Positions 8,901-17,957 are shown, numbered from the stretch's first letter. The stretch is 64,000 nucleotides of DNA from Sphingobium sp. CECT 9361 (GCF_918741285.1 NZ_CAKKNC010000002.1:124001-188000), one strand, 5' to 3'. Translations and numbers: made by a program. Notes: generated by a model not told the origin, from the letters alone.

Positions 8901-9368
8901 GTGGTCGAACCGTCTTATTCTCTGCCAGAAGGCACGCCGGGCCAGCAGCCACGGCGGCAAGCGCGTAAACCGCTGTTCCTGCGTATCGCCGATTCGGGTC
9001 CGGATACGGCAGTTATCATGGATATTTCCGTGGGTGGTGCATTGCTTCGCGCGTCGCGACCGCTCGCTGTTGGCGACCCGATCACGATCACGCTGCCGCG
9101 CGGCGCCGCTACTGAAGCCCGCGTAACGTGGAGCAGCGGCGCGCTTGCAGGTTGTCAGTTCCTGACTCCCATCACCGAAGCCATGGTCAGCGCCGCCCTC
9201 CTGAAAAGCGAGCCGACGCCTGCCGACGATCTTGTCGTTGCACCGGGCAATGCGTTCGATCAGGATGCGCCGGACGCCCGCCGCATGGCCTATGGCATCC
9301 CCGTCATCGTCGGGGCCTCGCTCATACTGTGGGCGGGGATCGCCGTTGGGATCGTCGCGATCCTCTGA
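8901..9368 (+). CDS. PilZ domain protein with C-terminal membrane anchor
   Basis: A 155-aa protein from a GTG start with GGAG seven bases upstream. It carries the c-di-GMP-binding PilZ signatures: RRQAR at 18-22 (RxxxR) and DISVGG at 41-46 (DxSxxG). A typical PilZ beta-barrel segment follows (PLAVGDPITITLP, ARVTWSSGALAGCQF). The last 25 residues (YGIPVIVGASLILWAGIAVG) form one transmembrane helix. The c-di-GMP motifs are intact, so it is probably a membrane-tethered c-di-GMP receptor; its target is unknown. It converges on corA with only 3 bp between the stops. Confidence 0.8.
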   Translation: MVEPSYSLPEGTPGQQPRRQARKPLFLRIADSGPDTAVIMDISVGGALLRASRPLAVGDPITITLPRGAATEARVTWSSGALAGCQFLTPITEAMVSAALLKSEPTPADDLVVAPGNAFDQDAPDARRMAYGIPVIVGASLILWAGIAVGIVAIL

Positions 9369-9371
9369 TCG

Positions 9372-10340
9372 CTATAGCCATCCGACTCGCTTGAACCTGA
9401 CGTACAAGGCGGTGCAAATCGCCGCGATGACTATCAGCACGGCGGGATAGCCATAGACGCTCTTTAATTCGGGCATATGCTCGAAATTCATGCCGTATAT
9501 GCCCGCAATCGCCGTAGGCACCGCCAGGATGGCCGCCCACGCTGCCAACTGCCGGGTAATAGCGCCCTGTCGCTGCTGCTCCAGCAAGGTGCTGACTTCG
9601 AATACGGATGTCAGCACATCGCGTAAGCCGCCGGTCATGTTCTCTACCCGCCGCACATGGTCCAGCACGTCGCGGAAATAGGGCCGCGTCTCTATGTCGA
9701 CGCACGGCATCTCCAGATTGACCAGCTTGCTGCATAGCTCGCCCATGGGCCCCAATATGCGCTGGAACCGGATCAATTCCCGCCGCAGGTTGAAGATGCG
9801 GGTCACGTCTTCCCGAACCAGAAAAGCATCCATCGCCCGCTGTTCGATCTGCAGGACTTCCTCCTCGATCGACTCGACGATAGGCAGATAGCCGTCGACG
9901 ATGAAGTCCAGGATCGCGTGCAGCACATAATCCACCCCATGCGCCAGCAATGCGGGGGCCGCCTCCAGATGGCTGCGCAGTTCCGTATGCGCGCGGGCGG
10001 AGCCATGACGCACCGATATGATGTGGTTCGTGCCAACGAAGATCGACGTTTCGCCATAATGGATCGTCTCCCCCTCCAGATGCGCAGTGCGGGCGACGAC
10101 GAACAACTGTTCGCCGTAGATGTCCACCTTGGGAAGCTGATGCGCCTTCAACGCATCCTCGACCGCCAACGGGTGGAGCCTGAACTGCGTCTGGAGTGTG
10201 CGCAATTCGCCTTCGGACGGTTCGACAAGCCCGATCCAGACGAATTCGGACGCGCCGCCGTGGCAGGGGTTGATCTCATCGATGGCAATGGGACGTACCT
10301 GACGCCCGTCACGGTACAGATAGGCAGCAACGACGGTCAC
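9372..10340 (-). CDS. corA: CorA family magnesium/divalent metal transporter
   Basis: A 322-aa protein from the GTG at 10338-10340, preceded by AAGAGG six bases upstream. The frame is open further upstream, but without a ribosome-binding site. It has the large cytoplasmic N-terminal domain of CorA and two C-terminal helices with the diagnostic selectivity motif YGMN (GMN near 283-285) at the end of the first. It forms pentameric Mg2+ channels in the inner membrane. The loop after GMN reads FEHMPEL, as in many CorA proteins. It is monocistronic, convergent with the PilZ gene and divergent from a GST gene. Confidence 0.93.
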   Translation of the reverse strand: MTVVAAYLYRDGRQVRPIAIDEINPCHGGASEFVWIGLVEPSEGELRTLQTQFRLHPLAVEDALKAHQLPKVDIYGEQLFVVARTAHLEGETIHYGETSIFVGTNHIISVRHGSARAHTELRSHLEAAPALLAHGVDYVLHAILDFIVDGYLPIVESIEEEVLQIEQRAMDAFLVREDVTRIFNLRRELIRFQRILGPMGELCSKLVNLEMPCVDIETRPYFRDVLDHVRRVENMTGGLRDVLTSVFEVSTLLEQQRQGAITRQLAAWAAILAVPTAIAGIYGMNFEHMPELKSVYGYPAVLIVIAAICTALYVRFKRVGWL

Positions 10341-10512
10341 GAGCACCTCTTGGCAGTGGCAGAACTGGCGGCGTAGCAGAACGTATGATCGACGCAAATG
10401 TCGCAGCCTCCTTCGATAAAAATCGCTGTGCCCCGTTGAACCGTTACACCTGCGTCCTAGCTATGTCGGGACAGCGTGGCCCACCGCCGCGTATCGAAGG
10501 AGCCTCCCCGCG

Positions 10513-11229
10513 ATGATCGATCTGTATTACTGGCCCACCCCCAATGGGCATAAGGTGACTCTTTTCCTGGAGGAAGCGGGCATTCCCTACACCCTCCACG
10601 GCATCAACATCGGCAAGGGCGAGCAGTTCACACCCGAGTTTCTGGCGATCTCCCCCAACAACAAGATGCCCGCGATAGTCGACAACGCGCCGAAGGAGGG
10701 CAGCGGATCTGTTGCGCTATTCGAATCGGGTGCGATCCTGCTGTATCTGGCGGAAAAGACCGGTCAGTTCCTGCCCACCGACGCGCACGGTCGCAATGAA
10801 GTGCTGCAATGGCTGTTCTGGCAAGTCGGCGGACTTGGCCCGATGGCTGGGCAGACCCATCATTTCCGTAACTATGCGCCGGAGAAAATCCCCTACGCCG
10901 TTGATCGCTACGTCAACGAAACCAATCGCTTGTACGGCGTTTTGAACAAGCGCCTCGCGGATCGGGCGTTCGTTGCAGGCGAGGCGTATTCGATTGCCGA
11001 CATGGCGATCTATCCGTGGATCGTTCCGTTTGAAGCGCAGGGACAGGATCTCGCAGAGTTCCCCAATGTGCATCGCTGGTTCGATGCAATCGCGGCGCGG
11101 CCTGCGACAACACGCGCCTATGCGCGCGGGCCGGAGATCAATCCCAACCCGCCGGGCATCCGCACGGAGGAAGAACGCAAGATTCTGTTCGGGCAGAGCG
11201 CAAAATCGATCGAATCCGCGAAAAACTGA
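10513..11229 (+). CDS. yfcG: Glutathione S-transferase, YfcG/Nu-class disulfide-bond oxidoreductase
   Basis: A 238-aa protein very similar in layout to E. coli YfcG. It starts MIDLYYWPTPNGHKVTLFLEEAG and continues with ISPNNKMPAIVD and LFESGAILLYLAEKTG. The helical domain contains QWLFWQVGGLGPM and the N-capping-like SIADMAIYPW. Nu-class enzymes of this type lack the usual catalytic Ser/Tyr/Cys and show GSH-dependent disulfide reductase activity. GAAGGAG precedes the ATG. The C-terminal 30 residues past the GST fold are extra and polar. Divergent from corA; probably cytoplasmic. Confidence 0.9.
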   Translation: MIDLYYWPTPNGHKVTLFLEEAGIPYTLHGINIGKGEQFTPEFLAISPNNKMPAIVDNAPKEGSGSVALFESGAILLYLAEKTGQFLPTDAHGRNEVLQWLFWQVGGLGPMAGQTHHFRNYAPEKIPYAVDRYVNETNRLYGVLNKRLADRAFVAGEAYSIADMAIYPWIVPFEAQGQDLAEFPNVHRWFDAIAARPATTRAYARGPEINPNPPGIRTEEERKILFGQSAKSIESAKN

Positions 11230-11316
11230 CGATTTGGCCTTCGGCTCTGGCCCTTCGCGGGGGCTTGCTCTATGTTTGCGTGCATCCCATCCACCGCAAG
11301 GGGCCAGAGCCGGACC

Positions 11317-11577
11317 ATGTTCCAGACGTTTTTCCTCGATCATCCACGCCGGGTCGGCGAGACCTATTGGGGCCATGCGCATACCGCCGGATCGTTCGGC
11401 GTGCGGATGGTGATCGGGGGCGTCGCGTGCATGATCCACGGGCTGCTCCCTGCTTTCTTCGTCAAGACCGGCAGCACGACCGTCCGCAACCTGTATGGCG
11501 AGATGCAGCCGCGTAGCGAACGCGCCAGCCGCGCCGAAATGCCTCCGCTGCAGTTTCTGCCGGAGTATGAGATTTAG
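11317..11577 (+). CDS. DUF6356 family protein
   Basis: An 86-aa protein starting MFQTFFLDHPRRVGETYWGH. It has one amphipathic/hydrophobic central segment (MVIGGVACMIHGLLPAFFV) and ends with a charged tail. The DHPR.VGE.Y..H pattern and the GLLPAFF..TGS.T...LY segment are what I know as DUF6356, small proteins common in sphingomonads and of unknown role. The frame is open 45 bases further upstream, but the family begins at this Met. It follows the GST gene by 87 bp on the same strand. Confidence 0.75.
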   Translation: MFQTFFLDHPRRVGETYWGHAHTAGSFGVRMVIGGVACMIHGLLPAFFVKTGSTTVRNLYGEMQPRSERASRAEMPPLQFLPEYEI

Positions 11578-11756
11578 GGGCGTAGGGGGTCGGAAGGTGA
11601 CACAGGTGACACTACGTTAGCACCCATAGGTGTTCGGGCGTGGTGTTCGGCGGGCGTGCGCGGTGCCGGTTTAGGGCCGCAGATTTTGCGAAAAGCCTCA
11701 AAAGCCTCACTACGTCACCACCCATTTGCGTTTTCCTTGGGGAATGTGGGCTGCAG

Positions 11757-11836
11757 TTCTCCTGCGAAAGCAGGAGTACAGAGTGTTGGGCACAACCTTC
11801 GCGATATGCCCTGGGCTCCTGCCTGCGCAGGAGCAC
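11757..11836. repeat. Two-hairpin interspersed repeat
   Basis: CTCCTGC-GAAA-GCAGGAG (11759-11776) and GCTCCTGC-CTGC-GCAGGAGC (11815-11834) are two perfect hairpins with nearly the same stem, separated by 38 bp. The architecture is the same as the glyS elements, but the stem sequence differs. Confidence 0.75.
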
Positions 11837-12181
11837 CGTGGAGAGTTGGGTTTCGCCGGGAAACGGTGAAATAAGTGCCCATACTTCCACTCTTCCTTCT
11901 CCGAAAAAATTCAGACCAGCCGACAGGCTCCCCGCCTGAAACAAACATAGTGGTGCAGCATCAGGCGCTGCGGTCCCGCTGGTGCCGCTTCGTCATCGCC
12001 AGTACACATAGTGAAATCGAACTACCGCTCGGCTGTCCTGCCCCAAGGGCGGAAGGGGAGCGCGGCATGGACTTCGGTGCAGTGCGTCAGGTTGGGCACG
12101 CTCGGGGGTTTAGCGGAGCAGGTGGGGTGTAGGACAGGGTAATGTGTGAGCTGGATGGGGGCGGCAGCGACCCTCCACCCT

Positions 12182-12255
12182 CGTCATTCCCGCAAAAGCG
12201 GGAATCCATTTCCGATCATCTCGACCACATCTGACGGCCGGGATGACGATGACGG
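12182..12255. repeat. Palindromic repeat of the CGTCATTCCCGC type
   Basis: It starts CGTCATTCCCGC, forms the hairpin TTCCCGC-AAAA-GCGGGAA and ends GGATGACG, so it is bounded by CGTCA and TGACG like the glyS copies. Read on the minus strand it encodes KWIPAFAGMT, which echoes the EMPAYAGMT end of the glyS insertions. Here it is intergenic. Confidence 0.75.
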
Positions 12256-12504
12256 GCGGATGGCAGAATTTCCGCGATGATGCTCCTGACACAGTTTCAG
12301 GGCGTTCGGTTCCATCGACAGATCGCCTTCGCTGGCCATCAAGCACCCGCGTCCAGCATGCGCCATCCCCAAGGCAATATCCTCGCCACTATGCTCGAAC
12401 ACGCCAAGGTCGACCTGATCCGAGCGTGACTGTGCTTTCGATTCTGCTATTGCCCGAACGCGGGCGCCGTTCAATCATGACATGGCCCGAGTAGGAGAAG
12501 ATGC

Positions 12505-12903
12505 ATGCTTTTTCACACGATGGTGGGATCGAACGACATCGAACGGGCAAAGCGCTTTTACGACGCGGTACTTGGCACCCTTGGAGTTGGGGAAGCGATC
12601 GTTAACGTAGCCGACAGTGGCCACACGCGCCTGATCTACAACAGTGGGAATGGCGCGAATTTCATTGTTACCCAGCCGATCAACGACGAACCGGCAACCG
12701 TCGCGAACGGCAGCACCGTTGCTTTCTCCTGCAACTCGCCAGAGCAGGTGAAGCAGTTCCACGATGCCGCAGTCGCCAATGGCGGCGCGTCGATTGAGGC
12801 AGCGCCCGGTCCGCGCGAAACAGCGTCTATGGGTACGATCAACCTCGCCTATTTCCGCGATCCGGATGGCAACAAGCTTTGCGGAATCTATCTCCCTAAG
12901 TAA
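12505..12903 (+). CDS. VOC superfamily (glyoxalase-like) protein
   Basis: A 132-aa single vicinal-oxygen-chelate module pair. It has the typical start MLFHTMVGSNDIERAKRFYD and the end AYFRDPDGNKLCGIYLPK, where DPDGN is the usual family turn. Candidate metal ligands are His4 and Glu/Asp residues in the second half, but I cannot assign them firmly. Members are small cytosolic metalloenzymes or resistance-type binding proteins; the substrate is unknown. GGAGAAG lies a few bases upstream of the ATG. It stands alone after a long repeat-rich gap and is followed by a strong hairpin. Confidence 0.82.
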   Translation: MLFHTMVGSNDIERAKRFYDAVLGTLGVGEAIVNVADSGHTRLIYNSGNGANFIVTQPINDEPATVANGSTVAFSCNSPEQVKQFHDAAVANGGASIEAAPGPRETASMGTINLAYFRDPDGNKLCGIYLPK

Positions 12904-12918
12904 TCCTGCGTTTCATGG

Positions 12919-12953
12919 TTAGCTGCCCGCCAGTGCTCTGGTCGGGCAGCTAA
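12919..12953 (+). terminator. Strong hairpin after the VOC gene
   Basis: TTAGCTGCCCG and CGGGCAGCTAA form an 11-bp perfect stem, extended inside by CAG/CTG. It starts 16 bp after the stop of the VOC gene. There is no clear T-run, so termination efficiency is uncertain. Confidence 0.55.
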
Positions 12954-13141
12954 TATCGCCTGACAAAGATCAAGACAGCGATGAGCCTGTTGTATCTCTC
13001 AAGGTGACGTTGGGGTGCATTAGCTCCCTTACTCGGGCCTGGCGAAGACGAGATAGCGGGTTGACGAAAGCGGGTTTCGTGAGGGGGCATCGTCGACCTT
13101 GACGCCCGACTTTTGCCGACGCCCGAAGGTCAACCCATGCT

Positions 13142-13363
13142 TTAGAACTGCCACCGCCGCTGCATGTCCACTGCGTCCAGAACCTTGCCGCCTGCCATGA
13201 ACACTGCGCCCGTGCAGCAGAGCGCCAGCAACTGCCCACCGACGCCGGGATACTGGTCCATATACACCATCCCGCGTTCCGTCGCGCCCAGCGCGAGTGC
13301 GTAGATCACGAGGAACGCTTCGAACTTGGTCTTGATCGTGAAAAGGCGTTTGATCTTGTGCAT
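13142..13363 (-). CDS. Small two-helix membrane protein, unknown function
   Basis: A 73-aa protein starting MHKIKRLFTIKTKFEAFLVI, with a basic N-terminus, hydrophobic segment FEAFLVIYALALGATERG, and a second one (GGQLLALCCTGAVFMAGGKVL). It ends DAVDMQRRWQF. The composition is that of a real small inner-membrane protein, and I have seen similar short sphingomonad proteins without an assigned function. The start ATG at 13361-13363 places the positive residues on the cytoplasmic side. It lies 57 bp downstream of the astB stop on the same strand, so it may be read through from the arginine cluster. Confidence 0.6.
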   Translation of the reverse strand: MHKIKRLFTIKTKFEAFLVIYALALGATERGMVYMDQYPGVGGQLLALCCTGAVFMAGGKVLDAVDMQRRWQF

Positions 13364-13420
13364 GGCGACCCCGTGTCCGGCAAGACAAGCGGACGATGGA
13401 GAGCGATTGCCGCCGCCCGA

Positions 13421-14695
13421 TCAGTCCGTCTCAGCCTCAACACATAGGTCGCGGGAAAGCTGCAAATGGTCAACAAGGGTTAACCACGATTGTTCGACTT
13501 TTGCGATCAGATGAGGGTCGGAAAGGTCTGCGGGGGCAATCTGTTCGGGCCAATGGTCTGCGATAACGGCGGCTATGCCGTCCAGTTTTGCGTCAGTGAC
13601 GAGGAGCCGCTCGTCGATGTCCAGCGGATCGGCAACGACGCGAAGGCGCAGGCAGGCGGGGCCGCCGCCATTGGCCATGGATTGCCGCACATCGACGGGG
13701 ATCACCTGCCGGATCGGGCCGTTGCCGGTCAGCAGCGTTTCGAGCCATTGCCATACGGCGGGGGTCGCCTGCGCTTCGGTGGGTACGATCAGGGCCATGC
13801 CCGCGCCATCGGGCAGGGTCACGAGCTGCGCGTTGAAGAGGTAGCTTTTGATCGCATCGGACAGGCTGACCGCGCTGTCGGGCACTTCGACGATCTCAAC
13901 TGAGGGGAGCAGGCGGCGCAGGTCGGTGAAAAAGCTGTGCTTGTCGGCAAAGGCGCGTTCGTGGGCGAACAGCACCCGCTCGTTGGCTACGGCCACAACA
14001 TCGTTGTGGAAGGCGCCTGCAGCGATGGCTTCTTCGGACTGTTCGACGAAGAGGGTGCGGGCGAGGTCCAGGCCGTGCATGCGGGCGACGGCCTTGCTGG
14101 CCTCGACATGCTGACGCGCGGGGAAGGCACCGCCTGCGCGACCGTAGACGAAGACTTCGACGCCGGGGGCAGCGTGGGTATCGCACAGGCGCATGTGATT
14201 CGCTGCGCCTTCGTCGCCGAAGGGTGCGGGGACGGGGGCGTGGACAGCGAACCGATCCGAGCGGAAGGCGACGCGCAATTGCGCCAGCGTCTGCGGCCAT
14301 TCGTGGCTGCGGTGGGGCATGGTGACGAGGTTGGCGACGGTCAGGTGGCATCGGCCGTCGCCGGTGTCGGTGGCGGGGGAAACAGTCGCGGCGTTGGCGG
14401 CCCACATCGACGAAGCGGAGAAGGCGGCGGCGCGCATATGCGGCTCAGCACTCGCCATGTCGGTGCCGAGGCTGGCAAGCCATAGGTGGTCGGGGCGGCG
14501 CTGCGGCAGGAAGATGCCCTGGCGCAGGCCAAGCGCGATGTTGGCGCGCATCTTGGCGATGCCTTCGAGTGCGGCACGGCGCGGGAAGGAGGGCGCGCCG
14601 GCATTGTTGGCGGAAGCGAGATTGCCGAGGCTGAGGCCGGCATAATTGTGGCTGGGGCCGATGATGCCGTCGAAATTGATTTCAGTGACTGCCAT
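13421..14695 (-). CDS. astB: N-succinylarginine dihydrolase
   Basis: A 424-aa enzyme of the arginine succinyltransferase pathway that converts N2-succinylarginine to N2-succinylornithine with release of NH3 and CO2. It begins MAVTEINFDGIIGPSHNYAG, the strongly conserved AstB start, followed by SLGNLASANN and GLRQGIFLPQRRP. The guanidine-modifying fold's nucleophile is probably Cys348 in GGGPACLRLRVV, and MANGGGPACLRLRV is a hallmark near the C-terminus. The length is slightly below the usual ~445 aa. It starts 4 bp after the astA stop, so the two are translated together. Cytoplasmic. Confidence 0.95.
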   Translation of the reverse strand: MAVTEINFDGIIGPSHNYAGLSLGNLASANNAGAPSFPRRAALEGIAKMRANIALGLRQGIFLPQRRPDHLWLASLGTDMASAEPHMRAAAFSASSMWAANAATVSPATDTGDGRCHLTVANLVTMPHRSHEWPQTLAQLRVAFRSDRFAVHAPVPAPFGDEGAANHMRLCDTHAAPGVEVFVYGRAGGAFPARQHVEASKAVARMHGLDLARTLFVEQSEEAIAAGAFHNDVVAVANERVLFAHERAFADKHSFFTDLRRLLPSVEIVEVPDSAVSLSDAIKSYLFNAQLVTLPDGAGMALIVPTEAQATPAVWQWLETLLTGNGPIRQVIPVDVRQSMANGGGPACLRLRVVADPLDIDERLLVTDAKLDGIAAVIADHWPEQIAPADLSDPHLIAKVEQSWLTLVDHLQLSRDLCVEAETD

Positions 14696-14699
14696 AAGA

Positions 14700-15716
14700 T
14701 CAGCGCCCCACCATCGAGAAGCTGTCGCCCGGCGAAAGGCCGAGCAGCGCTATGCTGGCGGCGTCGAGCGCGGCGGTGCCGTCTTCCCCCTCGACCACCT
14801 GACCGTAGGCGCAGCGATAGTCAGCGCGTTTGCCGCGGGCGATCAGCACCTTGTCGCCGCGCTCCGTATGCGTGCCGGACAGAGTGACGTTGCGCGCTTC
14901 GGCTACGGTGCGCAGGCTGTCGATCTGCCCCACCATCGTCGGGCCGCCATCGAAAATGTCGACATAGCCAGCGTTCTTGAATCCTTCCGCCTCCAGCATC
15001 CGCATCGCGGCGCGGCCATTGGGGTGGGGCAGGCCGATGACCGAACGCGCGTGATCGGTCAGCATCGCGGTGTAGATCGGCGTCTTGGGCATCAGGTCGG
15101 CAATGAACTGATAGCCGTTGATGGCATTGAACTCATCGGCTTCCTGAAAGCTCATGCCGAAAAAGCGACCGGCGAGACCGTCCCAGAAGGGCGAGCCGCC
15201 CGCTTCGTCGATGACGCCGCGCAATTCGGCGATTACGCGGTCGCCAAAGCGGGCGCGATGCTGGCGGATGTAGAGATAGCGGCTGCGAGCCAGCAACAGG
15301 CCCAGCCCTTCGGCGCGTTCGCGCGGGTGGAGGAACAGGCCGCCGACTTCGGTCGATCCTTCCAGATCGGTCGTGAGGGTGAGCATTTCGGCGCGGAATG
15401 TGCGACCCAGTTCCCGGCTGTGCTGGGTCAGGGTGCCGAGGCGGTAGGAATAGAAGGGGTGCTTCTGCCCGACTTCGCTGAAGAGCTGGCAGGTGCCGCG
15501 TACTTGGCCCGTCTCGCTGTTTTCCAGCACGAGGACGATCATCTCATCGGTCATGCTGTCGTCGGGGCGGGCAAGCGCCTCTGCCGTCCGCTCCAGCTTG
15601 GCCGAGAGGGACTTGCGATCGGGCGGCAGATTCGTGAAACCGCCACCGGTTAGCTTCGCCATTTCGTACAATGTCTGAAGATCGTCCGGTCGCGCCGGTC
15701 GCATGAAGAATGTCAC
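14700..15716 (-). CDS. astA: Arginine N-succinyltransferase
   Basis: A 338-aa enzyme catalysing the first step of the AST pathway, succinyl-CoA + L-arginine to N2-succinylarginine. It starts MTFFMRPARPDDLQTLYEMA. Landmarks are KLTGGGFTNLPPDR, SRYLYIRQHRARFGDRVIAE, RGVIDEAGGSPFWDGLAGRF and PHPNGRAAMRMLEAEGF, all typical of AstA. The GTG start at 15714-15716 overlaps the TGA of the upstream M20 hydrolase as GTGA, which indicates coupling. A second possible start is the Met four residues in. It is part of a three-gene minus-strand cluster. Confidence 0.95.
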   Translation of the reverse strand: MTFFMRPARPDDLQTLYEMAKLTGGGFTNLPPDRKSLSAKLERTAEALARPDDSMTDEMIVLVLENSETGQVRGTCQLFSEVGQKHPFYSYRLGTLTQHSRELGRTFRAEMLTLTTDLEGSTEVGGLFLHPRERAEGLGLLLARSRYLYIRQHRARFGDRVIAELRGVIDEAGGSPFWDGLAGRFFGMSFQEADEFNAINGYQFIADLMPKTPIYTAMLTDHARSVIGLPHPNGRAAMRMLEAEGFKNAGYVDIFDGGPTMVGQIDSLRTVAEARNVTLSGTHTERGDKVLIARGKRADYRCAYGQVVEGEDGTAALDAASIALLGLSPGDSFSMVGR

Positions 15717-16958
15717 TTTATCCCCCCGTTATTATCGAATTGCCCCGCCGCGATCCGCATCAGCGTCAGCGCAGAAAGTCGTGCGCGTTCGGGCAGGCTG
15801 TCGGTTATCAGAAATTCGTCATGGCTGTGGATGCTGCCGCCGCGCGCGCCCATCGTATCGACGACTGGCACGCCGCAGGCCGCGATGTTGTTGCCGTCGC
15901 ACACGCCGCCGGTATCGCGCCACGCAATCGGCAAGCCAAGATCCGCGCCGCATCGCTTCACCAGGCCGAAGAGCCGTTCCGCTTTGTCGTCCATCGGCTT
16001 GGGCGGACGACCGAAGCCGCCATGGCGCTGAATGAGGACGTCATGCTCCAGAGCGACGTCGGCGATCACGCGGTCAATGAGTGCGTTCGCTGCCACTTCG
16101 TCAGCCGGGGTGCGGGGGCGGAAATTGACGCGCAGCACCGCCTGATCGGGCACGACGTTATTCGGCCCACCGCCGTCGATCTTCGCGGGGTTGCAGGAAA
16201 AGCCGCGCCCATCGGGCGTCACGCCACTTGCGGCCTTCAGGCGCAGGGCAATGTCGGCTGCGGCGATCAGGGCATTACGGCCATCCTCCGGATTGCGGCC
16301 CGCATGGGCGCTGCGCCCGAAAACGATGATCGAGAAATTGCCGCTACCGGCCCGCGCACCGGCCAGCGTACCGTCGGGCAAAGCGGATGGCTCATAGGTC
16401 AGCGCCGCAACCTTTCCCCGCGCCGCGCGGGCGATCAACGCGGCGGAGGCAGGGCTTCCCACTTCCTCGTCGCTGTTGATGATGACTTCATAGCCGATGC
16501 TAGCCGCAGTCGGGCTGCGTTCCAGCGCGGTCAGCGCCGCCAGCATAATCGCGATCCCGCTTTTCATGTCCGCGACACCGGGGCCGTTCAGCACCCCCGA
16601 CTCCAGCCATCGCAATCCCTGAAAACTGTCAGAGGCGGCAAAGACCGTATCCATATGCCCGGTCAGCAGTACTTGCACGGGCGCATCGGGGCGGACCTTC
16701 AGATGCAGATGCTGGCCATGAAGCAGGGGCACGACCTGCCCATCGGCAGCCACGGCATCCACCGGGGCTGGATCGACCAGCGCGAGATCGCCGGGCAGAA
16801 TGGCAAACACATCGGCCAGCAGCCCGGCCATCGTCGCCAGTCCAGCCAGATTGCGCGACCCGGTGTTCACTGCCGACCACTGTTCGACCTGCGCCAGCAT
16901 CGGCGCGGCGGCGGCAGCGTCAATCACGATCTGCTCGGATAAGGATATTGCGCTCATC
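15713..16958 (-). CDS. M20 family metallohydrolase in the arginine-succinyl cluster
   Basis: About 414 aa, resembling the carboxypeptidase G2/ArgE/DapE group. Metal-site motifs are present: LLTGHMDTVF (His, Asp), GVADMKSGIA (bridging Asp), INSDEEVGSP (general-base Glu and metal Glu) and a late His in GGSIHSHDEFL. I chose the ATG at 16956-16958 (MSAISLSEQ); a GTG three codons upstream is possible. It is the first gene of the hydrolase-astA-astB unit. The usual desuccinylase AstE is an M14-type enzyme and is absent here, so this M20 protein could remove the succinyl group in its place. That role is inferred from context only. Confidence 0.85.
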
Positions 16959-17006
16959 GGCAACACTCTAACAGAGGGGAGCGTGCGCCTCCACCCCCGT
17001 CAATTG

Positions 17007-17957
17007 TCAGAAATCGTAGACGAGCGTCACTTTGCTGAGTGTATCGGTTCGACCGTCGGTCAGCAGCGTTTCCGCTTCGCGTTGCACGTTATATGACAGC
17101 CGCGCGGTAACACGCGAAATGAGGCGCGCATCTAATGATGTGAGCAAAGTCGCGCTTTTCAATTCATCCTCAAGATAGGCGGACCCATTCTGGCGGAAGG
17201 TCACCGCCGGGGTCAGCTTCCATGCCAGATCGTAGGAAGATCGGGCACCGACCTTACTTTCCGTCTCATCGAGCGTGTAGTCCACGAAGCGCACGGATGG
17301 GCCAAGGTTCATCGACAGATCGAGGGATTTGTTCTGCACCACGCGGTAACCGACGCCGAAGGATGCCGTGTAGCGGCTTTCATAGCCGAGGAAGGGATCG
17401 CGTTCGAACTGACCCAGCCCATAAGTATAGCCCTTGGGATCGAACTGATAGCGGGTTTCATAGGAACCCACGAAGCGTTCGCGCGATGTCGCGCCATTGG
17501 CGCGGCGATAGTCGGCGCTGCCCTGAATTTTATGGAGCCATTTGAGCCCTTGCCGCTGGATGCTGATCCCGGCGCTGATGCCCACTTCCTCCGCGCTGCC
17601 GGTGGACAGGAACCCGCCCAGTTCTCCGCGTCCGTCCCATAAAGCCAGCATATTGGGATCGCTCAGCTTTTCCTGGCGGGCGGTCGCAACGGTCGCACGA
17701 TGCGCGTTCACCATTGCGGCAATTTCAGCGCTGGCTTCGGGGTTGGTCTGCTGCGCGATTTTCGAAACGGCGGAGATGTCGCCTTCATTGCCGCTCGCAA
17801 TCGCCGTTTCCAGCATTTTGCGCACCGCTTCGGGGAGGGGCGGCGGGGCAGGGGTCTTTGCGGCTGGGGGCGGGCCGTCAACCGTTTCCGCGTTAACGGC
17901 AGGCGCCGTCAGTAAGGCAGCACAAAGCAGTACGGGAACGCGAAAACCATGATGCAT
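17007..17957 (-). CDS. DUF481 family outer-membrane beta-barrel protein
   Basis: A 316-aa secreted protein with signal peptide MHHGFRVPVLLCAALLTAPA (cleavage near AVNA). A Pro-rich stretch and a short helical region follow to about residue 105, then a beta-strand-rich domain. Alternating aromatic/polar segments such as GSADYRRANGATSRERFVGSY, YGLGQFERDPFLGYESRYTASFGVGYR and ARLSYNVQREAETLLTDGRTDTLSK are typical of DUF481 barrels. It ends in YDF, a terminal Phe expected for BAM-dependent folding. The helical N-terminal extension is an unusual addition. Its function is unknown. It stands alone between the ast cluster and rppH. Confidence 0.8.
   Translation of the reverse strand: MHHGFRVPVLLCAALLTAPAVNAETVDGPPPAAKTPAPPPLPEAVRKMLETAIASGNEGDISAVSKIAQQTNPEASAEIAAMVNAHRATVATARQEKLSDPNMLALWDGRGELGGFLSTGSAEEVGISAGISIQRQGLKWLHKIQGSADYRRANGATSRERFVGSYETRYQFDPKGYTYGLGQFERDPFLGYESRYTASFGVGYRVVQNKSLDLSMNLGPSVRFVDYTLDETESKVGARSSYDLAWKLTPAVTFRQNGSAYLEDELKSATLLTSLDARLISRVTARLSYNVQREAETLLTDGRTDTLSKVTLVYDF

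Larger units (their letters stand above)
11578..12504 (+). other. Gene-poor, repeat-rich intergenic stretch (927 bp)
   Basis: I find no convincing gene here. Open frames on both strands have low-complexity, Arg/Ser/Pro-rich translations, cross the palindromic elements and lack ribosome-binding sites. The stretch holds at least two palindromic repeat elements (11757-11836 and 12182-12255). The direct motif GGTGACACAGGTGACACTAC at about 11597-11616 is partly echoed in inverse by ACTACGTCACC at about 11709-11719. The 12256-12490 portion might be a decayed gene, but I recognise nothing. Confidence 0.6.

Noticed and set aside
11640..11939. Plus-strand frames across the two-hairpin repeat
   Set aside because: They translate the repeats themselves and other low-complexity sequence.
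12184..12474. A 96-codon minus-strand frame in the repeat-rich gap
   Set aside because: It ends inside a palindromic repeat, has no ribosome-binding site, and matches nothing I know. A decayed gene cannot be excluded.
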